Shown here one piece after another: positions 17,877-26,957 of a stretch of DNA of 64,000 nt (position 1 is its first letter; each line of letters begins with the position of its first letter). The stretch covers positions 6,292,501 through 6,356,500 of the forward strand of contig NZ_CP089391.1 in assembly GCF_027594865.1 (NCBI RefSeq). Direction: 5' to 3'. The notes beneath the pieces were generated by a model. It did no database searches, was not told where the DNA came from, and was given only the letters and a program-made list of their open reading frames with translations. The position numbers and the translations under genes were made by a program. Origin of the DNA: Bradyrhizobium xenonodulans (GTDB taxonomy: Bacteria > Pseudomonadota > Alphaproteobacteria > Rhizobiales > Xanthobacteraceae).

Positions 17877-17930
17877 ATGGTTAACATTAGTCCACGCTAA
17901 CCATAAACCGCTACGTCCCGCTAACCATAA
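17877..17930. promoter_or_regulatory. Cluster of three CtrA-like half-sites
   Basis: A GTTAACCAT (minus strand, 17877-17885) and two direct GCTAACCATAA copies (17896-17906 and 17920-17930) lie upstream of flagellin copy 3 in a locally AT-rich gap. The TTAACCAT half-site resembles the alphaproteobacterial CtrA box. Regulation by CtrA is inferred. Confidence 0.35.
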
Positions 17931-17954
17931 CCAGTCGGCCAGCGGCCGCCGCGC

Positions 17955-18695
17955 CTACGAGAACGACCGCACCAGTCCGGAGGCGAGCAGATTCCAACCG
18001 TCGATCAGCACGAAGAACAGCATCTTGAACGGCAGCGCCAGGATCGTCGGCGGCATCATCATCATGCCCATCGACATGGTCAGCGTCGCCACGATCATGT
18101 CGATGACGAGGAACGGCAGGATGATGAGAAATCCGATCTCGAACGAACGCCTGAGTTCGGAGATCATGAAGGCCGGAATGATGACGCGCATGTCGATGCG
18201 CTTGTCGTCGAACTTCCTGCGGAAGCTCTCGGCGGCCAGCGCCTCGAAGGTCTGAAGATCCTTGTCGCGGACATGGGCCAGCATGAACTCGCGGAACGGA
18301 TCGGTGATCTTCAGATAGGCCTCTTCCTCCGAAATCTCGTTCTTCATCAGCGGCTGGACGCCGGTTTCCCAGGCCCGGTCGAAGGTCGGCGCCATCACGT
18401 AGAAGGTCATGAACAGCGCGAGACTGATCAACACCAGATTGGCCGGCGTGGTCTGGAGGCCGAGGCCGGCACGCAGGAACGACAGCGCCACCGCAAATCG
18501 CGTGAAGCTCGTCACCATGATCAGCAGTCCCGGCGCCACCGACAGCACCGTGATCAGCGCCATCAGCTGGATGATCCGGCCGCTGGTGGAGCCGTTGCCC
18601 GGCGGCAGCAGCGAGTTGAGGTCCGGAATCTGGGCCAGCGCCACCTCGGGCAGCACGACCAGAACCAGCGCGAGCAGCAGGACCCTCACTCTCAC
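17955..18695 (-). CDS. fliP: Flagellar export protein FliP
   Basis: Core membrane subunit of the type III export gate. The 246-residue product starts at a GTG overlapping the fliL stop (GTGA). It has a cleavable signal-like N-terminus (LLLALVLVVLPEVALA), the FliP signature APGLLIMVTSFTRFAVALSF, and later FEIGFLIILPFLVIDMIVAT plus MMMMPPTILALPFKMLFFVL. Last gene of the motE-flgH-fliL-fliP run. Confidence 0.94.
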   Translation of the reverse strand: MRVRVLLLALVLVVLPEVALAQIPDLNSLLPPGNGSTSGRIIQLMALITVLSVAPGLLIMVTSFTRFAVALSFLRAGLGLQTTPANLVLISLALFMTFYVMAPTFDRAWETGVQPLMKNEISEEEAYLKITDPFREFMLAHVRDKDLQTFEALAAESFRRKFDDKRIDMRVIIPAFMISELRRSFEIGFLIILPFLVIDMIVATLTMSMGMMMMPPTILALPFKMLFFVLIDGWNLLASGLVRSFS

Positions 18696-19135
18696 TGAAT
18701 CACCAACGTCTCAATGATCAATTCGCGCACCTTGCCCGAGGATCGGATATTGGCGCGCTCGGCGAGGTCGTCGCGCAGGTGCTGGAGCCCGCGCGATCCC
18801 TCGAACTGGCCGACCGATGCCGACCGCAGATAGGTCACGATGTCCTCGCTGATGTGCGCGGCCAGGATGCCGGCATCCTCGTCGCTCATGCTCTCGGTCA
18901 CCATGGAAGCCTCGACACGCGCCCAGTTGTTGGCCGGCGCGGCGAGATTGGTCACGATCGGGGACAGTTTTCGGAGCCGCGCACTGCCGGCGTAGCTCGA
19001 GGCAACGGGCGGCGGCGCTGCGCTCTTCTTCGCATCGGCGACGCGTTCTGCCGCCGCGAACAGATGCAGGCCGGCGACCGCGCCTGCACCAATCGCGATC
19101 AGGGTCAGCACCACAATGGCCGCAATCAGGCGCAT
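18692..19135 (-). CDS. fliL: Flagellar basal-body-associated protein FliL
   Basis: Single-span inner-membrane protein surrounding the stator. About 147 residues from the ATG at 19135; a GTG immediately upstream (19138) is in frame, but AGGGG spacing favours the ATG. One N-terminal helix (LIAAIVVLTLIAIGAGAVAG) is followed by a periplasmic FliL domain with MSDEDAGILAAHISEDIVTY and the usual C-terminal VRELIIETLVIQ. Confidence 0.88.
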   Translation of the reverse strand: MRLIAAIVVLTLIAIGAGAVAGLHLFAAAERVADAKKSAAPPPVASSYAGSARLRKLSPIVTNLAAPANNWARVEASMVTESMSDEDAGILAAHISEDIVTYLRSASVGQFEGSRGLQHLRDDLAERANIRSSGKVRELIIETLVIQ

Positions 19136-19177
19136 CACGTCCCCTGCCCTCGCGGCGCGGCCCGGCCTGCGCCGCCC

Positions 19178-19873
19178 TCAGAATGGTGCCACGGCGTCAT
19201 AGATCCGATGTCCCCATCCAGGCTGCTGCACGTCAGACAGATTTCCACGACCACCATAGGACACGCGCGCCTCGGCGATCTTCTCGTAGGAGATGGTATT
19301 GGTGCGCGAGATATCGCGCGGGCGCACGATGCCGCCGACGTTGAGCACCCGCATCTCCGTGTTGACCTTGAACTCCTGCGAGCCGCTGATCATCATATTG
19401 CCGTTCGGCAACACGTCGGTGACGACGGCGGCGATCGACAGCTTGATGTCCTCGGTGCGGTCGATCTGGCCGTTGCCCTTGATCTGGGTGTTGGTGTTGA
19501 GATTGGCGCTGGTCGAGCCCTTGTCCTGCCATCCCGCCACATCCATCAGCCAGTCGAGGCCGAACTTGATCTGCGAATCGCGCGAGCGGTCGGTCTTGTT
19601 GTCGAGCTTGGCTTTGTCCTGCATCGAGATGATCACCGTCACGACGTCGCCGGTGCGTCTGGCGCGGGGATCGCGGTAGAGGTCGGTGCCGTCGTCCCAG
19701 GTCGAGCGATAGCTGACGGGCGAGCGCAAGCGTGGCGTCACGGGAATCGGATCGGCCTGCGTCCGCAAGCCGCTCCCGACCGGCGATAAGCGCGGACCAG
19801 TCAGGACCTCGGCCGGATCGTTGACGCATCCGGCAAGCGAGAACAGCAACGGGATGAGGATCAGATTCTTCAT
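19178..19873 (-). CDS. flgH: Flagellar L-ring lipoprotein FlgH
   Basis: Outer-membrane L-ring subunit. The 231-residue product has a lipoprotein signal with lipobox LAGC (Cys16), the family core RTGDVVTVIISMQDKAKLDN, and the C-terminal region VNTEMRVLNVGGIVRPRDIS followed by RTNTISYEKIAEARVSYGGR. It starts directly after the motE stop and precedes fliL by about 40 bp. Confidence 0.94.
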   Translation of the reverse strand: MKNLILIPLLFSLAGCVNDPAEVLTGPRLSPVGSGLRTQADPIPVTPRLRSPVSYRSTWDDGTDLYRDPRARRTGDVVTVIISMQDKAKLDNKTDRSRDSQIKFGLDWLMDVAGWQDKGSTSANLNTNTQIKGNGQIDRTEDIKLSIAAVVTDVLPNGNMMISGSQEFKVNTEMRVLNVGGIVRPRDISRTNTISYEKIAEARVSYGGRGNLSDVQQPGWGHRIYDAVAPF

Positions 19874-20638
19874 CTATTTGGTCTTTCCGTCATCCACGCG
19901 ACGCATGCCGCCGAGCAGATCGGCGAGGTGCGCCGCACGTGCCGTTTCCATCTCGTTGAAGATCGCGCTCGAGCTCCTCGGGCTGAGCTTGGCGAGCACG
20001 GCTGCGGCGGTCTCGTCCGCCATGCCGGCGATCTGGGTCGCGGCGGCGTCCGGCTTCATGCGCGAATAGATCTCGACGACCTGCGCTTCGGCCTTCTTCA
20101 GGAAGTCGTCGCGCAGCGCCATCCACTTCTCGTATTCGGCGCGCTTGGCCTCGACCTCGGCGATCCGCTCGCGGAGCTGGCTCTCGGCCTTCTCCAGCTC
20201 CTTGAGCTGCCACGCCAGCCGCGAATCGACGGCCGGATCGGACACATTGCTACAGAACAGGGCGACCTCGTTGTCCGCAGGTACGGCAGCCTGTGCAGGT
20301 GCGGCGGGCTTCGGCGGCACCGTGACGGTGCCGGGCTTGGCCGGGCGCACAGGCGCCGCGGCGGGCGTCGGCGCAGGCTTCTCGGGAGCAGGCACGGCAC
20401 CCGTGATCGCGGGTCCCGAATCTTCGGCGGCCCACGCCGTCGCCCGGATCGACGCATTGTCGCCCGGTATCGGCGACGCCGGCTTCTGCGGTCCAGGCGC
20501 GCGGGCGCGCGCAAAGGACAGCAGGTTGAGCGGCCTCGACGGCCTGGCCTCGTCCAGCGCCAGCACGGGCGACGCGCATCCGAGCGCGGAGGCCGCGACC
20601 AGGAGGAGGAGTTTGGCTTTGTGATCCAGCTTCAGCAT
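19874..20638 (-). CDS. motE: Periplasmic motility chaperone MotE
   Basis: In rhizobia MotE is a periplasmic protein needed for MotC folding and stability. The product is 254 residues from the ATG at 20638 (MLKLDHKAKLLLLVAASALG). It has a signal peptide, a Pro/Ala-rich linker (about 65-115), a coiled coil (LAWQLKELEKAESQLRERIA onward) and an MgtE-N-like end (VLAKLSPRSSSAIFNEMETA). A promoter-like motif sits 35 bp upstream, so motE heads the motE-flgH-fliL-fliP unit. Confidence 0.87.
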   Translation of the reverse strand: MLKLDHKAKLLLLVAASALGCASPVLALDEARPSRPLNLLSFARARAPGPQKPASPIPGDNASIRATAWAAEDSGPAITGAVPAPEKPAPTPAAAPVRPAKPGTVTVPPKPAAPAQAAVPADNEVALFCSNVSDPAVDSRLAWQLKELEKAESQLRERIAEVEAKRAEYEKWMALRDDFLKKAEAQVVEIYSRMKPDAAATQIAGMADETAAAVLAKLSPRSSSAIFNEMETARAAHLADLLGGMRRVDDGKTK

Positions 20639-20672
20639 CGGGCCGCGTGCGATTCTCGGTCGAGACCTGAGC

Positions 20673-20694
20673 ATTGAGCGACCAAGCTTGCACG
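20673..20694 (-). promoter_or_regulatory. Flagellar promoter-like motif before motE
   Basis: The minus strand reads CGTGCAAGCTTGGTCGCTCA then AT, in the short gap between flgI and motE. It aligns well with the flagellin copy 2 motif. Confidence 0.5.
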
Positions 20695-20705
20695 ACGCTT
20701 GTGCA

Positions 20706-21836
20706 TCATTGCACGATGACGTCGGCCTGGAGGGCGCCAGCCGTTTTGATCGCCTGGAGGATCGCGATGATGCCCGATGGTTTCAGGCCGATCTGGTTCA
20801 GCCCGCGCACCAGGCGCTGAAGATCGACGCCGCTCAGGATCGCCACCTGCGATCCGGCCTCGTTGGCTTCGACGATGGTCTGGGGAACGACGACCGTCTT
20901 TCCCTGCGAGAACGGCGCTGGCTGCGACACCACGGGCATCTCCGTGACACGGACCGTCAGATTGCCGTGCGTCACGGCAACGGTCGATATCCGCACGTCG
21001 CGCCCGATCACCACGGTGCCGGTGCGCTCGTTGATCACCACCCGCGCCGGCGTGTCCGGCTCGACCGTCAGCTCGCCGATTTCGGCGAGGAAACGGACCG
21101 GACCGATGTGGCGCGGCTTCGACAGCACGATGGTGCGGTAATCCCGCTCGAAGGCGATCTGCGCGCGATAACGGCCGCCGGCGTAACGGTTGATCGCATC
21201 GAGGATGCGCGTTGCGGTGACGAAATCGGGATTCTTGAGCTCCAGCACCAGGAATTCCATCTCGTGGAGGCTTCCCTGCACCTCGCGCTCGACCAGCGCA
21301 CCGTTCGGGATCCTGCCCGCCGTCGGCGTGCCCTGGCTGACGTTCTGCGCCTGCCCTCCCACACTGTAACCGGCGACCGTGACCGCGCCTTGCGCCACCG
21401 CGTAGACGGCACCGTCCGCCGCGCGCAGCGACGTCATCACCAGTGTGCCGCCGAGCAGCGAGGTCGCATCGCCGAGCGACGACACGGTTACGTCCATGCG
21501 CTCGCCCGCACCGATCGACGGTTGCAGATCCGCGGTCACCATCACCGCCGCGACGTTGCGCGTGCGCAGCGTCGTCGGACGCGGGGGGTTGTTGGTGCTG
21601 GTGGTCTCGTTCCTGACATTGATGCCCATGTTCTCGAGCATCGATTGCAGGGACTGCTCCGTGAACGGGGCGTTGCGAAGCGTGTCGCCGGTGCCGTTCA
21701 GGCCGATGACGAGGCCATAGCCGACGATCTGGTTTTCGCGCAGTCCCTTGATGTCCGCGATGTCCTTGATGCGGACGGCGGCCTGGGCGCTGGCGGCGGA
21801 AACCAGCAGGATAAGCGCAAGCAGGACTCTGGTCAT
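20706..21836 (-). CDS. flgI: Flagellar P-ring protein FlgI
   Basis: Forms the periplasmic P ring around the rod. The 376-residue product has a signal peptide (VLLALILLVSAASAQA), the conserved N-terminus IKDIADIKGLRENQIVGYGL, and ends with LSGVDLQRLVRGLNQIGLKP and AILQAIKTAGALQADVIVQ. Its ATG overlaps the flgA stop. Last gene of the flgB-to-flgI run. Confidence 0.95.
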   Translation of the reverse strand: MTRVLLALILLVSAASAQAAVRIKDIADIKGLRENQIVGYGLVIGLNGTGDTLRNAPFTEQSLQSMLENMGINVRNETTSTNNPPRPTTLRTRNVAAVMVTADLQPSIGAGERMDVTVSSLGDATSLLGGTLVMTSLRAADGAVYAVAQGAVTVAGYSVGGQAQNVSQGTPTAGRIPNGALVEREVQGSLHEMEFLVLELKNPDFVTATRILDAINRYAGGRYRAQIAFERDYRTIVLSKPRHIGPVRFLAEIGELTVEPDTPARVVINERTGTVVIGRDVRISTVAVTHGNLTVRVTEMPVVSQPAPFSQGKTVVVPQTIVEANEAGSQVAILSGVDLQRLVRGLNQIGLKPSGIIAILQAIKTAGALQADVIVQ

Positions 21837-22309
21837 GATCCGTCCACGACCTTGACGGTACCGTCCGGCTGGACGACGCCCCGGATGATCACGCCGGTGT
21901 CGGTGTTTCGCACCGGAATGAGCGCCCCGGCCGCGCCGGACTGCATCGCGGCGCCGTAAGTGACGATCGACAGGCCGCTGTCTTCCACCACGACCTTGAC
22001 CATGGCGCCGCGCGCAATGGTCCAGGGATCCTCCACCGAATTGGACGGGATCGGCTGGCCCGGCAGCAATGCGCGTCGCGCCATGCGGCCGACCAGAACC
22101 TGCCGTGCCTCGATGAACATGGCAACGCCGAGCACGTTCGGCGCGAAGGCGCGTTCCGTGATCATGTCGTCCCGGATCAGCTCGCCGGCGCGGATCGACA
22201 CGGCCGGCACCGGAAGCCGCTTCTCCTCGGCCGCAGCGCCGCGCGCCGCGACGAGAACCAGCAGCACGGCGGCCAACCCGCGCACCATCAAGCCCATCCT
22301 GTTCAACAT
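21833..22309 (-). CDS. flgA: P-ring assembly protein FlgA
   Basis: Periplasmic chaperone for FlgI. About 158 residues from the ATG at 22309; in-frame ATGs at 22297 and 22288 are alternatives, the last with the better ribosome-binding site. It has a signal peptide (VRGLAAVLLVLVAARGAAA) and the SAF domain typical of FlgA (IRAGELIRDDMITERAF; RRALLPGQPIPSNSVEDPW; VIIRGVVQPDGTVKV). It sits between flgG and flgI, overlapping flgI by four bases. Confidence 0.9.
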   Translation of the reverse strand: MLNRMGLMVRGLAAVLLVLVAARGAAAEEKRLPVPAVSIRAGELIRDDMITERAFAPNVLGVAMFIEARQVLVGRMARRALLPGQPIPSNSVEDPWTIARGAMVKVVVEDSGLSIVTYGAAMQSGAAGALIPVRNTDTGVIIRGVVQPDGTVKVVDGS

Positions 22310-22322
22310 CGAGACACCGGAA

Positions 22323-23111
22323 CTAGCGCATGCCCTTCGAGACCGTCGAGGCCATTTCATCCGAGGCCTGAATGACCTTGGCATTCATTTCGTAGGCACG
22401 CTGCGCCGAGATCAACTCGGTGATTTCCTTCACCGGGTCGACGTTCGAGGCTTCGAGATATTGCTGATTGATCTTGCCGTAGCCGGAATCGCCCGGCAGT
22501 CCGACGACCGGCGTGCCGGACGCCGTGGTCTCGCGATAGAGGTTGCTGCCGAGCGGCTCGAGACCCGCTTCGTTGGCGAAGTTGGCGAGGTTGAGCTGGC
22601 CGATCTGCCGCGGGTTGATTTCCGTGTCCAGCTTGGCAAACATCTGGCCGGTCTGGTTGACCGTGACCTGAACCGTTCCCTGCGGCACGGTGATGGCGGG
22701 ATCCAGCAGATAGCCGTCGATCGTGACGAGCTGGCCGTTGGCATTGGTGTTGAACGAGCCCGCGCGAGTGTATTGCACCTCGTTGTTCGGGCCGAGCACC
22801 TGAAACCAGCCGCGGCCGTTGATCGCGAGGTCGTAGGGATTGCCGGTCTGCGTCAGCGCGCCCTGGATGTGCAGCTTGCGGATCGCCGCCGACTTGACGC
22901 CGAGGCCGAGATTGGAACCTTCCGGAATCGGCGAGGAGCCGTTGACGTTCGCGACGCCCTGCATGCGGTCCATCTGGTAGAACAGATCGGTGAATTCCGC
23001 ACGCGCACGCTTGTACGACGTCGAGTTGATGTTGGCGATGTTGTTGGCGATGACTTCGATGTTGGTCTGCTGGGCGTTCATGCCCGTAGCCGCAATGGCG
23101 AGCGATTTCAC
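22323..23111 (-). CDS. flgG: Flagellar distal rod protein FlgG
   Basis: Distal rod subunit. The 262-residue product begins at a GTG ([20 protein letters not shown], then [19 protein letters not shown]), with the internal [20 protein letters not shown]. It ends with [20 protein letters not shown] and [19 protein letters not shown], classic for FlgG. Spacing to fliE upstream is 18 bp. Confidence 0.95.
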   Translation of the reverse strand: MKSLAIAATGMNAQQTNIEVIANNIANINSTSYKRARAEFTDLFYQMDRMQGVANVNGSSPIPEGSNLGLGVKSAAIRKLHIQGALTQTGNPYDLAINGRGWFQVLGPNNEVQYTRAGSFNTNANGQLVTIDGYLLDPAITVPQGTVQVTVNQTGQMFAKLDTEINPRQIGQLNLANFANEAGLEPLGSNLYRETTASGTPVVGLPGDSGYGKINQQYLEASNVDPVKEITELISAQRAYEMNAKVIQASDEMASTVSKGMR

Positions 23112-23129
23112 TTACGTCACTCCTTCAGA

Positions 23130-23459
23130 TCAAATCGACATCCGAACGACTTCCTGGTAGGCCTGCACGACCTTGTCGCGAACCGCGACCGCCGTCTGCA
23201 AGGCCTGCTCGGCCGACATCAGCGCCTCCACGACGCGCCGGGTCGATTCCTTGCCCTGCATCGCCGAGATCGACGCAGCTTCGCCCGTCTTCAGCGTGCC
23301 GATCGCGTCCGTCGTCACCTGCTTCATCACGGATTCGAATCCGACGTCGTCGGTGGACTGGATCGCGGTCGGCGCCGTCGGCGCGATGGCCTGCGCTTCG
23401 GTCGCGCGGGATGCGGCCTGGCCGGCGGAAATCGCGGTGGATGAAATCGCCTCAAGCAT
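23130..23459 (-). CDS. fliE: Hook-basal body protein FliE
   Basis: Adaptor linking the MS ring to the rod. The 109-residue product has a poorly conserved Ala-rich N-terminus, then VGFESVMKQVTTDAIGTLKT and a C-terminal FliE motif (RVVEALMSAEQALQTAVAVR, then DKVVQAYQEVVRMSI). It follows flgC by 2 bp. Confidence 0.92.
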   Translation of the reverse strand: MLEAISSTAISAGQAASRATEAQAIAPTAPTAIQSTDDVGFESVMKQVTTDAIGTLKTGEAASISAMQGKESTRRVVEALMSAEQALQTAVAVRDKVVQAYQEVVRMSI

Positions 23460-23461
23460 TG

Positions 23462-23878
23462 TCAGCTCCTCAGCAGGTCGATGGTCATGCCGAGCATCGA
23501 CCTCACCTGTTTCACGACCTGGAGATTGGCCTCATAGGACCGGTTGACTTCGCGCATGTCCGCCATCTCGATCATCATGTTGACGTTCGGCAGCTTGACG
23601 TAGCCGGCCTTGTCGGCGGCGGGATGCCCCGGATCGTACTCCACGCGGTACGGCGTGGTGTCGACCCCGATCTCCTTGACCTTCGCAAGCTGCGCGCCCG
23701 AGGCGCGGTCCATGGCGGCATCGAAGGTGATGGTCTTGCGCTGATAGGGATCGGCACCGGCGACACGCCCCGTCGACGTCGCGTTGGCGAGGTTTTCCGA
23801 AACGATGCGCATGCGCGTCGACTGCGATTCGAGCCCGGAGCTCGCGACCGTCAATGACGCCTGCAGGGAGTCCAGCAT
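23462..23878 (-). CDS. flgC: Proximal rod protein FlgC
   Basis: Proximal rod subunit. The 138-residue product has the rod N-terminus ([20 protein letters not shown], then [13 protein letters not shown]) and C-terminus ([20 protein letters not shown], then [20 protein letters not shown]). Lies between flgB and fliE in the conserved flgBC-fliE block. Confidence 0.95.
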   Translation of the reverse strand: MLDSLQASLTVASSGLESQSTRMRIVSENLANATSTGRVAGADPYQRKTITFDAAMDRASGAQLAKVKEIGVDTTPYRVEYDPGHPAADKAGYVKLPNVNMMIEMADMREVNRSYEANLQVVKQVRSMLGMTIDLLRS

Positions 23879-23889
23879 GTCAATTCACC

Positions 23890-24291
23890 TCAGCTCTTCG
23901 CGCTCGACAACACCATGCGGTGGAACGACCGCACGATCGCCGAGTTCATCGAATAGTCGCGACTGACGTCGCTGCCCTTGATCATTTCCTGCTCGAGGCT
24001 GACGGAGTTGCCGGAATGAACGACTTCCCAGCTGTCCTTCTTCGCGGTCTTTCTCGTGTCGGTCTCGGCTGCGGACAATTGCATATGCGAGGGCGATGTC
24101 GTCGCAAGCCTGACCGGCATGCCGTCGAGCACCTTGTTGAAGGGCTCGACGTCGCGCGCCTTGAAGCCCGGCGTGTTGGCGTTGGCGACGTTGGTCGCGA
24201 TGGTCGACTGACGAAGTTCGAGATACCGCGCCTGCGACGATGCGAGTTCGAAGAGATAAAGCGGTCCCACGGCAGCCCCGTTATGATCCAT
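23890..24291 (-). CDS. flgB: Proximal rod protein FlgB
   Basis: Proximal rod subunit. The 133-residue product contains LFELASSQARYLELRQSTIA then TNVANANTPGFKARDV, typical of FlgB. It ends with VSLEQEMIKGSDVSRDYSMN and IVRSFHRMVLSS. First gene of its unit; a weaker copy of the promoter-like motif lies only about 10 bp upstream, so any transcript starting there would have almost no leader. Confidence 0.93.
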   Translation of the reverse strand: MDHNGAAVGPLYLFELASSQARYLELRQSTIATNVANANTPGFKARDVEPFNKVLDGMPVRLATTSPSHMQLSAAETDTRKTAKKDSWEVVHSGNSVSLEQEMIKGSDVSRDYSMNSAIVRSFHRMVLSSAKS

Positions 24292-24301
24292 TGGAAAGAA
24301 G

Positions 24302-24323
24302 CTTAGGGCTGCAAGCTTTCGTC
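24302..24323 (-). promoter_or_regulatory. Flagellar promoter-like motif before flgB (weak)
   Basis: The minus strand reads GACGAAAGCTTGCAGCCCTA then AG in the 64-bp gap between flhB and flgB. Similar core (AAGCTT, CCTAAG), but unusually close to the start codon. Confidence 0.3.
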
Positions 24324-24355
24324 AGGCTGATGCGCGAGACGCCATCCTCGGAAAT

Positions 24356-25441
24356 CTACTGAACCTTCTCGGAGCGCGGCGCCTGCTTGGACTGGAGGAA
24401 GTAGATGATCTCGGCGACGGGGCGGAAGAACTCCGCCGGAATCACCTGATCGACCTGGACCGCCTCGTAGAGCGCGCGCGCCAGCGCCTTGTTCTCGATC
24501 ACCGGGATCCGGTTCTGCTCCGCGACTTCGCGGATCTTCAGCGCGATCACGTCCATGCCCTTGGCGACGACCATGGGCGCTGCGTTCTCCTCGCGCTTGT
24601 AGCGCAGCGCGATCGCAAAGTGCGTCGGGTTCGCGATCACCAGCGTCGCGCGCGAGGCGGAGGCGATCATGCGCTGGCGCGAGCGGTCGCGCGCCAGCGA
24701 GCGCAGGCGTGCCTTGATCAGCGGATCGCCCTCCGCCTGCTTGTGCTCGTCCTTGATCTCCTGCTTGGTCATGCGCAGCTCGCGCCGCCAGTGGAAGCGC
24801 GACCAGGCCAGATCGATCGCGACCAGGACGATGGTGGCGATACAGATCGCCGAGACGATCCGCATCGCAATGCTGAGAATCATCTCCGGCAGTGCGACCG
24901 GATCGGTGTACATCGCCTCGAACGCCCTCGCTTCCGACGAGCGCAGCACGAAGACGACGACGACCGTCACCGAGACAAGCTTGAACAGAGATTTGGCGAA
25001 CTCCACGAGCCCCTGCGTTCCGAACAGCCGGCTCCAGCCGCTGATCGGAGAGATTCGCGACAGGTCCGGCTGGATACGGGTCAGCACCAGGCGCGGCGCA
25101 TTTTGCAGCAGCGATGCGGCGAGACCGAACACCGCCAGGATGACGACGAGCGGCACCAGGAATCGCAGCGCCTGGAGCCCCACCACCGTGAGCAGGTTCT
25201 GCGCGTCCGCGCCGTTGCCGAGCGGGAAGCCTTCGGGATCGTCGAGCAGGCTCTTCAGCGTCGGCGTCAATTGCTGCACGCCCTGGCCGATCAGGAACGA
25301 CATGATCACCATCAGCGCCGCCATCGAGGCAAAGATGGATGCCTCCCGAGAGACCGGGATTTTGCCCTGTTCGAGCGAATCGCGGACTTTCTTCTCGGTC
25401 GGCTCTTCTGTCCTGCTCTCCTGATCGGATGTTTCTGCCAT
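24356..25441 (-). CDS. flhB: Flagellar export protein FlhB
   Basis: Export-apparatus membrane protein that switches substrate specificity from hook to filament. The 361-residue product starts MAETSDQESRTEEPTEKKVR and has four membrane helices. The autocleavage motif NPTH at residues 271-274 is intact, followed by FAIALRYKREENAAPMVVAK. It is the last gene of the motA-to-flhB run. Confidence 0.95.
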   Translation of the reverse strand: MAETSDQESRTEEPTEKKVRDSLEQGKIPVSREASIFASMAALMVIMSFLIGQGVQQLTPTLKSLLDDPEGFPLGNGADAQNLLTVVGLQALRFLVPLVVILAVFGLAASLLQNAPRLVLTRIQPDLSRISPISGWSRLFGTQGLVEFAKSLFKLVSVTVVVVFVLRSSEARAFEAMYTDPVALPEMILSIAMRIVSAICIATIVLVAIDLAWSRFHWRRELRMTKQEIKDEHKQAEGDPLIKARLRSLARDRSRQRMIASASRATLVIANPTHFAIALRYKREENAAPMVVAKGMDVIALKIREVAEQNRIPVIENKALARALYEAVQVDQVIPAEFFRPVAEIIYFLQSKQAPRSEKVQ

Positions 25442-25454
25442 GCCCGTTCAGCGG

Positions 25455-26495
25455 TCAGCGGAAGACCAGCTCATCCTCCTGGTCGGGGTTGAGCTCGATT
25501 TCACCCTTCTCCGCGAGGTCGAGTGCGAGGTCGGTGATGACGCGGCGCGCCTCCAGCACGTCGCGCTGGTTCGACGGCTCGCCGATCGCGAGCTCGTGCT
25601 CGACGACGCGGCGGACGCGCGAGGCGACCGAAGTCAGGATCGTTTCGCGGAAATGCTTGTCGGTTCCCTTCAACGCGACGACGATGCGATCGGTCGGCAC
25701 CTGGTCGAAGATCATGGTGCGCGCCTTCGGCGTCAGGTGGATGACGTCGTCGAAGGTGAACAGAAGCTCCTTCAGCACTTCGGCCGATTTCGGCCGCTTC
25801 TCCGACAGGCTCTTCAGCATGTCCTCGATGTGGCCGCGCTCCATCTTGTTGATGATGTCGGCGACGCGGGCGTAGGTGTCCGCGCCGAGGTTGCGGGCGA
25901 AGTTCAGCGTCAGATCCTCGTGCAGCGTCTTCTCGAGGACCTTCATGGCGTCGTCGACGATCGGCTTGAGGCTGAGTACGCGCCGCATCAGCTCGTTGCG
26001 CAGGCTCGAGGGCAGCTGGCTCATCACCTTGGCGGCGCAGGACGGCTTGACCTTGGACAGGATCAGGGCTGCGGTCTGCGGATGCTCCTTGGACAGGTAG
26101 GTCGCCAGTGAATTTTCCGACACCGACGAGACACGGTCCCACACCGACCGGCTCGAATTGCCGAGCAGGTCCGACATGATCGCCGAGACCTGGTCGGCGG
26201 GAAGCACGTCGCCGAGCACGGCTTCCAGGCCACCGATGGTGCCGAGGATGTTGGCGCCCATCGAAAACTGCTGGGCGAACTCCTCGACGATCGACTCGAG
26301 TTCCTGTGCGGTGATCGGCCGCAGCTCGGCCGCAGCCTTGGTGACGATGCGGATATCCTGCGGCTCGAACTGCGAGAGCACGCTCGCGGCCGCCTGCCGG
26401 CCCATGGCCAGCAGGAGTGCCGCGACCTTTTCCGTTCCACCCAGCGTGGCAACGCCTCGCTGCTTGATGGGCGCGATACCGACCTGTGCCGCCAT
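25455..26495 (-). CDS. fliG: Flagellar motor switch protein FliG
   Basis: Rotor protein that interacts with MotA and generates torque. The 346-residue product shows the FliG N domain (GTEKVAALLLAMGRQAAASV), the middle EHPQTAALILSKVKPSCAAK, and a C-terminal charged torque helix region (FDDVIHLTPKARTMIFDQVP). It starts 2 bp after the fliN stop and precedes flhB by 13 bp. Confidence 0.95.
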   Translation of the reverse strand: MAAQVGIAPIKQRGVATLGGTEKVAALLLAMGRQAAASVLSQFEPQDIRIVTKAAAELRPITAQELESIVEEFAQQFSMGANILGTIGGLEAVLGDVLPADQVSAIMSDLLGNSSRSVWDRVSSVSENSLATYLSKEHPQTAALILSKVKPSCAAKVMSQLPSSLRNELMRRVLSLKPIVDDAMKVLEKTLHEDLTLNFARNLGADTYARVADIINKMERGHIEDMLKSLSEKRPKSAEVLKELLFTFDDVIHLTPKARTMIFDQVPTDRIVVALKGTDKHFRETILTSVASRVRRVVEHELAIGEPSNQRDVLEARRVITDLALDLAEKGEIELNPDQEDELVFR

Positions 26496-26497
26496 GG

Positions 26498-26881
26498 TCA
26501 GGTATCACCCTGCCCCAGCGGTCCGACGATCTCCGTGAGCGAGACGCCGAAGCGGGAATTGTCCTCTTCGACGACGACCACCTCGCCGCGCGCGACGACG
26601 CGGCCGTTGACCACGACGTCGACGGGCTCGCCGACGCGGTGATCCAGCGGAACCACCGCGCCGCGACCGAGCTTCATCAGGTTTGCGACCGGAATGGTCG
26701 CAGATCCCAGCACGACCTGCATGGTGACGGGAATGCGCAGGATGGCATCGACATTGGCGAACTTGCCGGTTTCCTCCGCGGTGCGCGCGGCGATCTCCGC
26801 CAGCCGCTCCAGCGGAGACGCATCGGTGTGCCCCTCGTCGGGGGTCTGGGTGACAGAGTCGTAGTCGAAGGATTGCGCCAT
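26498..26881 (-). CDS. fliN: Flagellar motor switch protein FliN
   Basis: C-ring switch component that, with FliM, responds to CheY. The 127-residue product has a variable acidic N-terminus and a SpoA domain (ILRIPVTMQVVLGSATIPVA, then NLMKLGRGAVVPLDHRVGEP and VDVVVNGRVVARGEVVVVEE). Standard length for alphaproteobacterial FliN. Lies between the small membrane protein gene and fliG. Confidence 0.94.
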   Translation of the reverse strand: MAQSFDYDSVTQTPDEGHTDASPLERLAEIAARTAEETGKFANVDAILRIPVTMQVVLGSATIPVANLMKLGRGAVVPLDHRVGEPVDVVVNGRVVARGEVVVVEEDNSRFGVSLTEIVGPLGQGDT

Positions 26882-26957
26882 TTGGTATCGCCTCTTGGTA
26901 TTTCGGCTGCCGGAGCGCCGCGACGCTCCGATCGTATCTGTTCCGCCAGTCCCGGCT

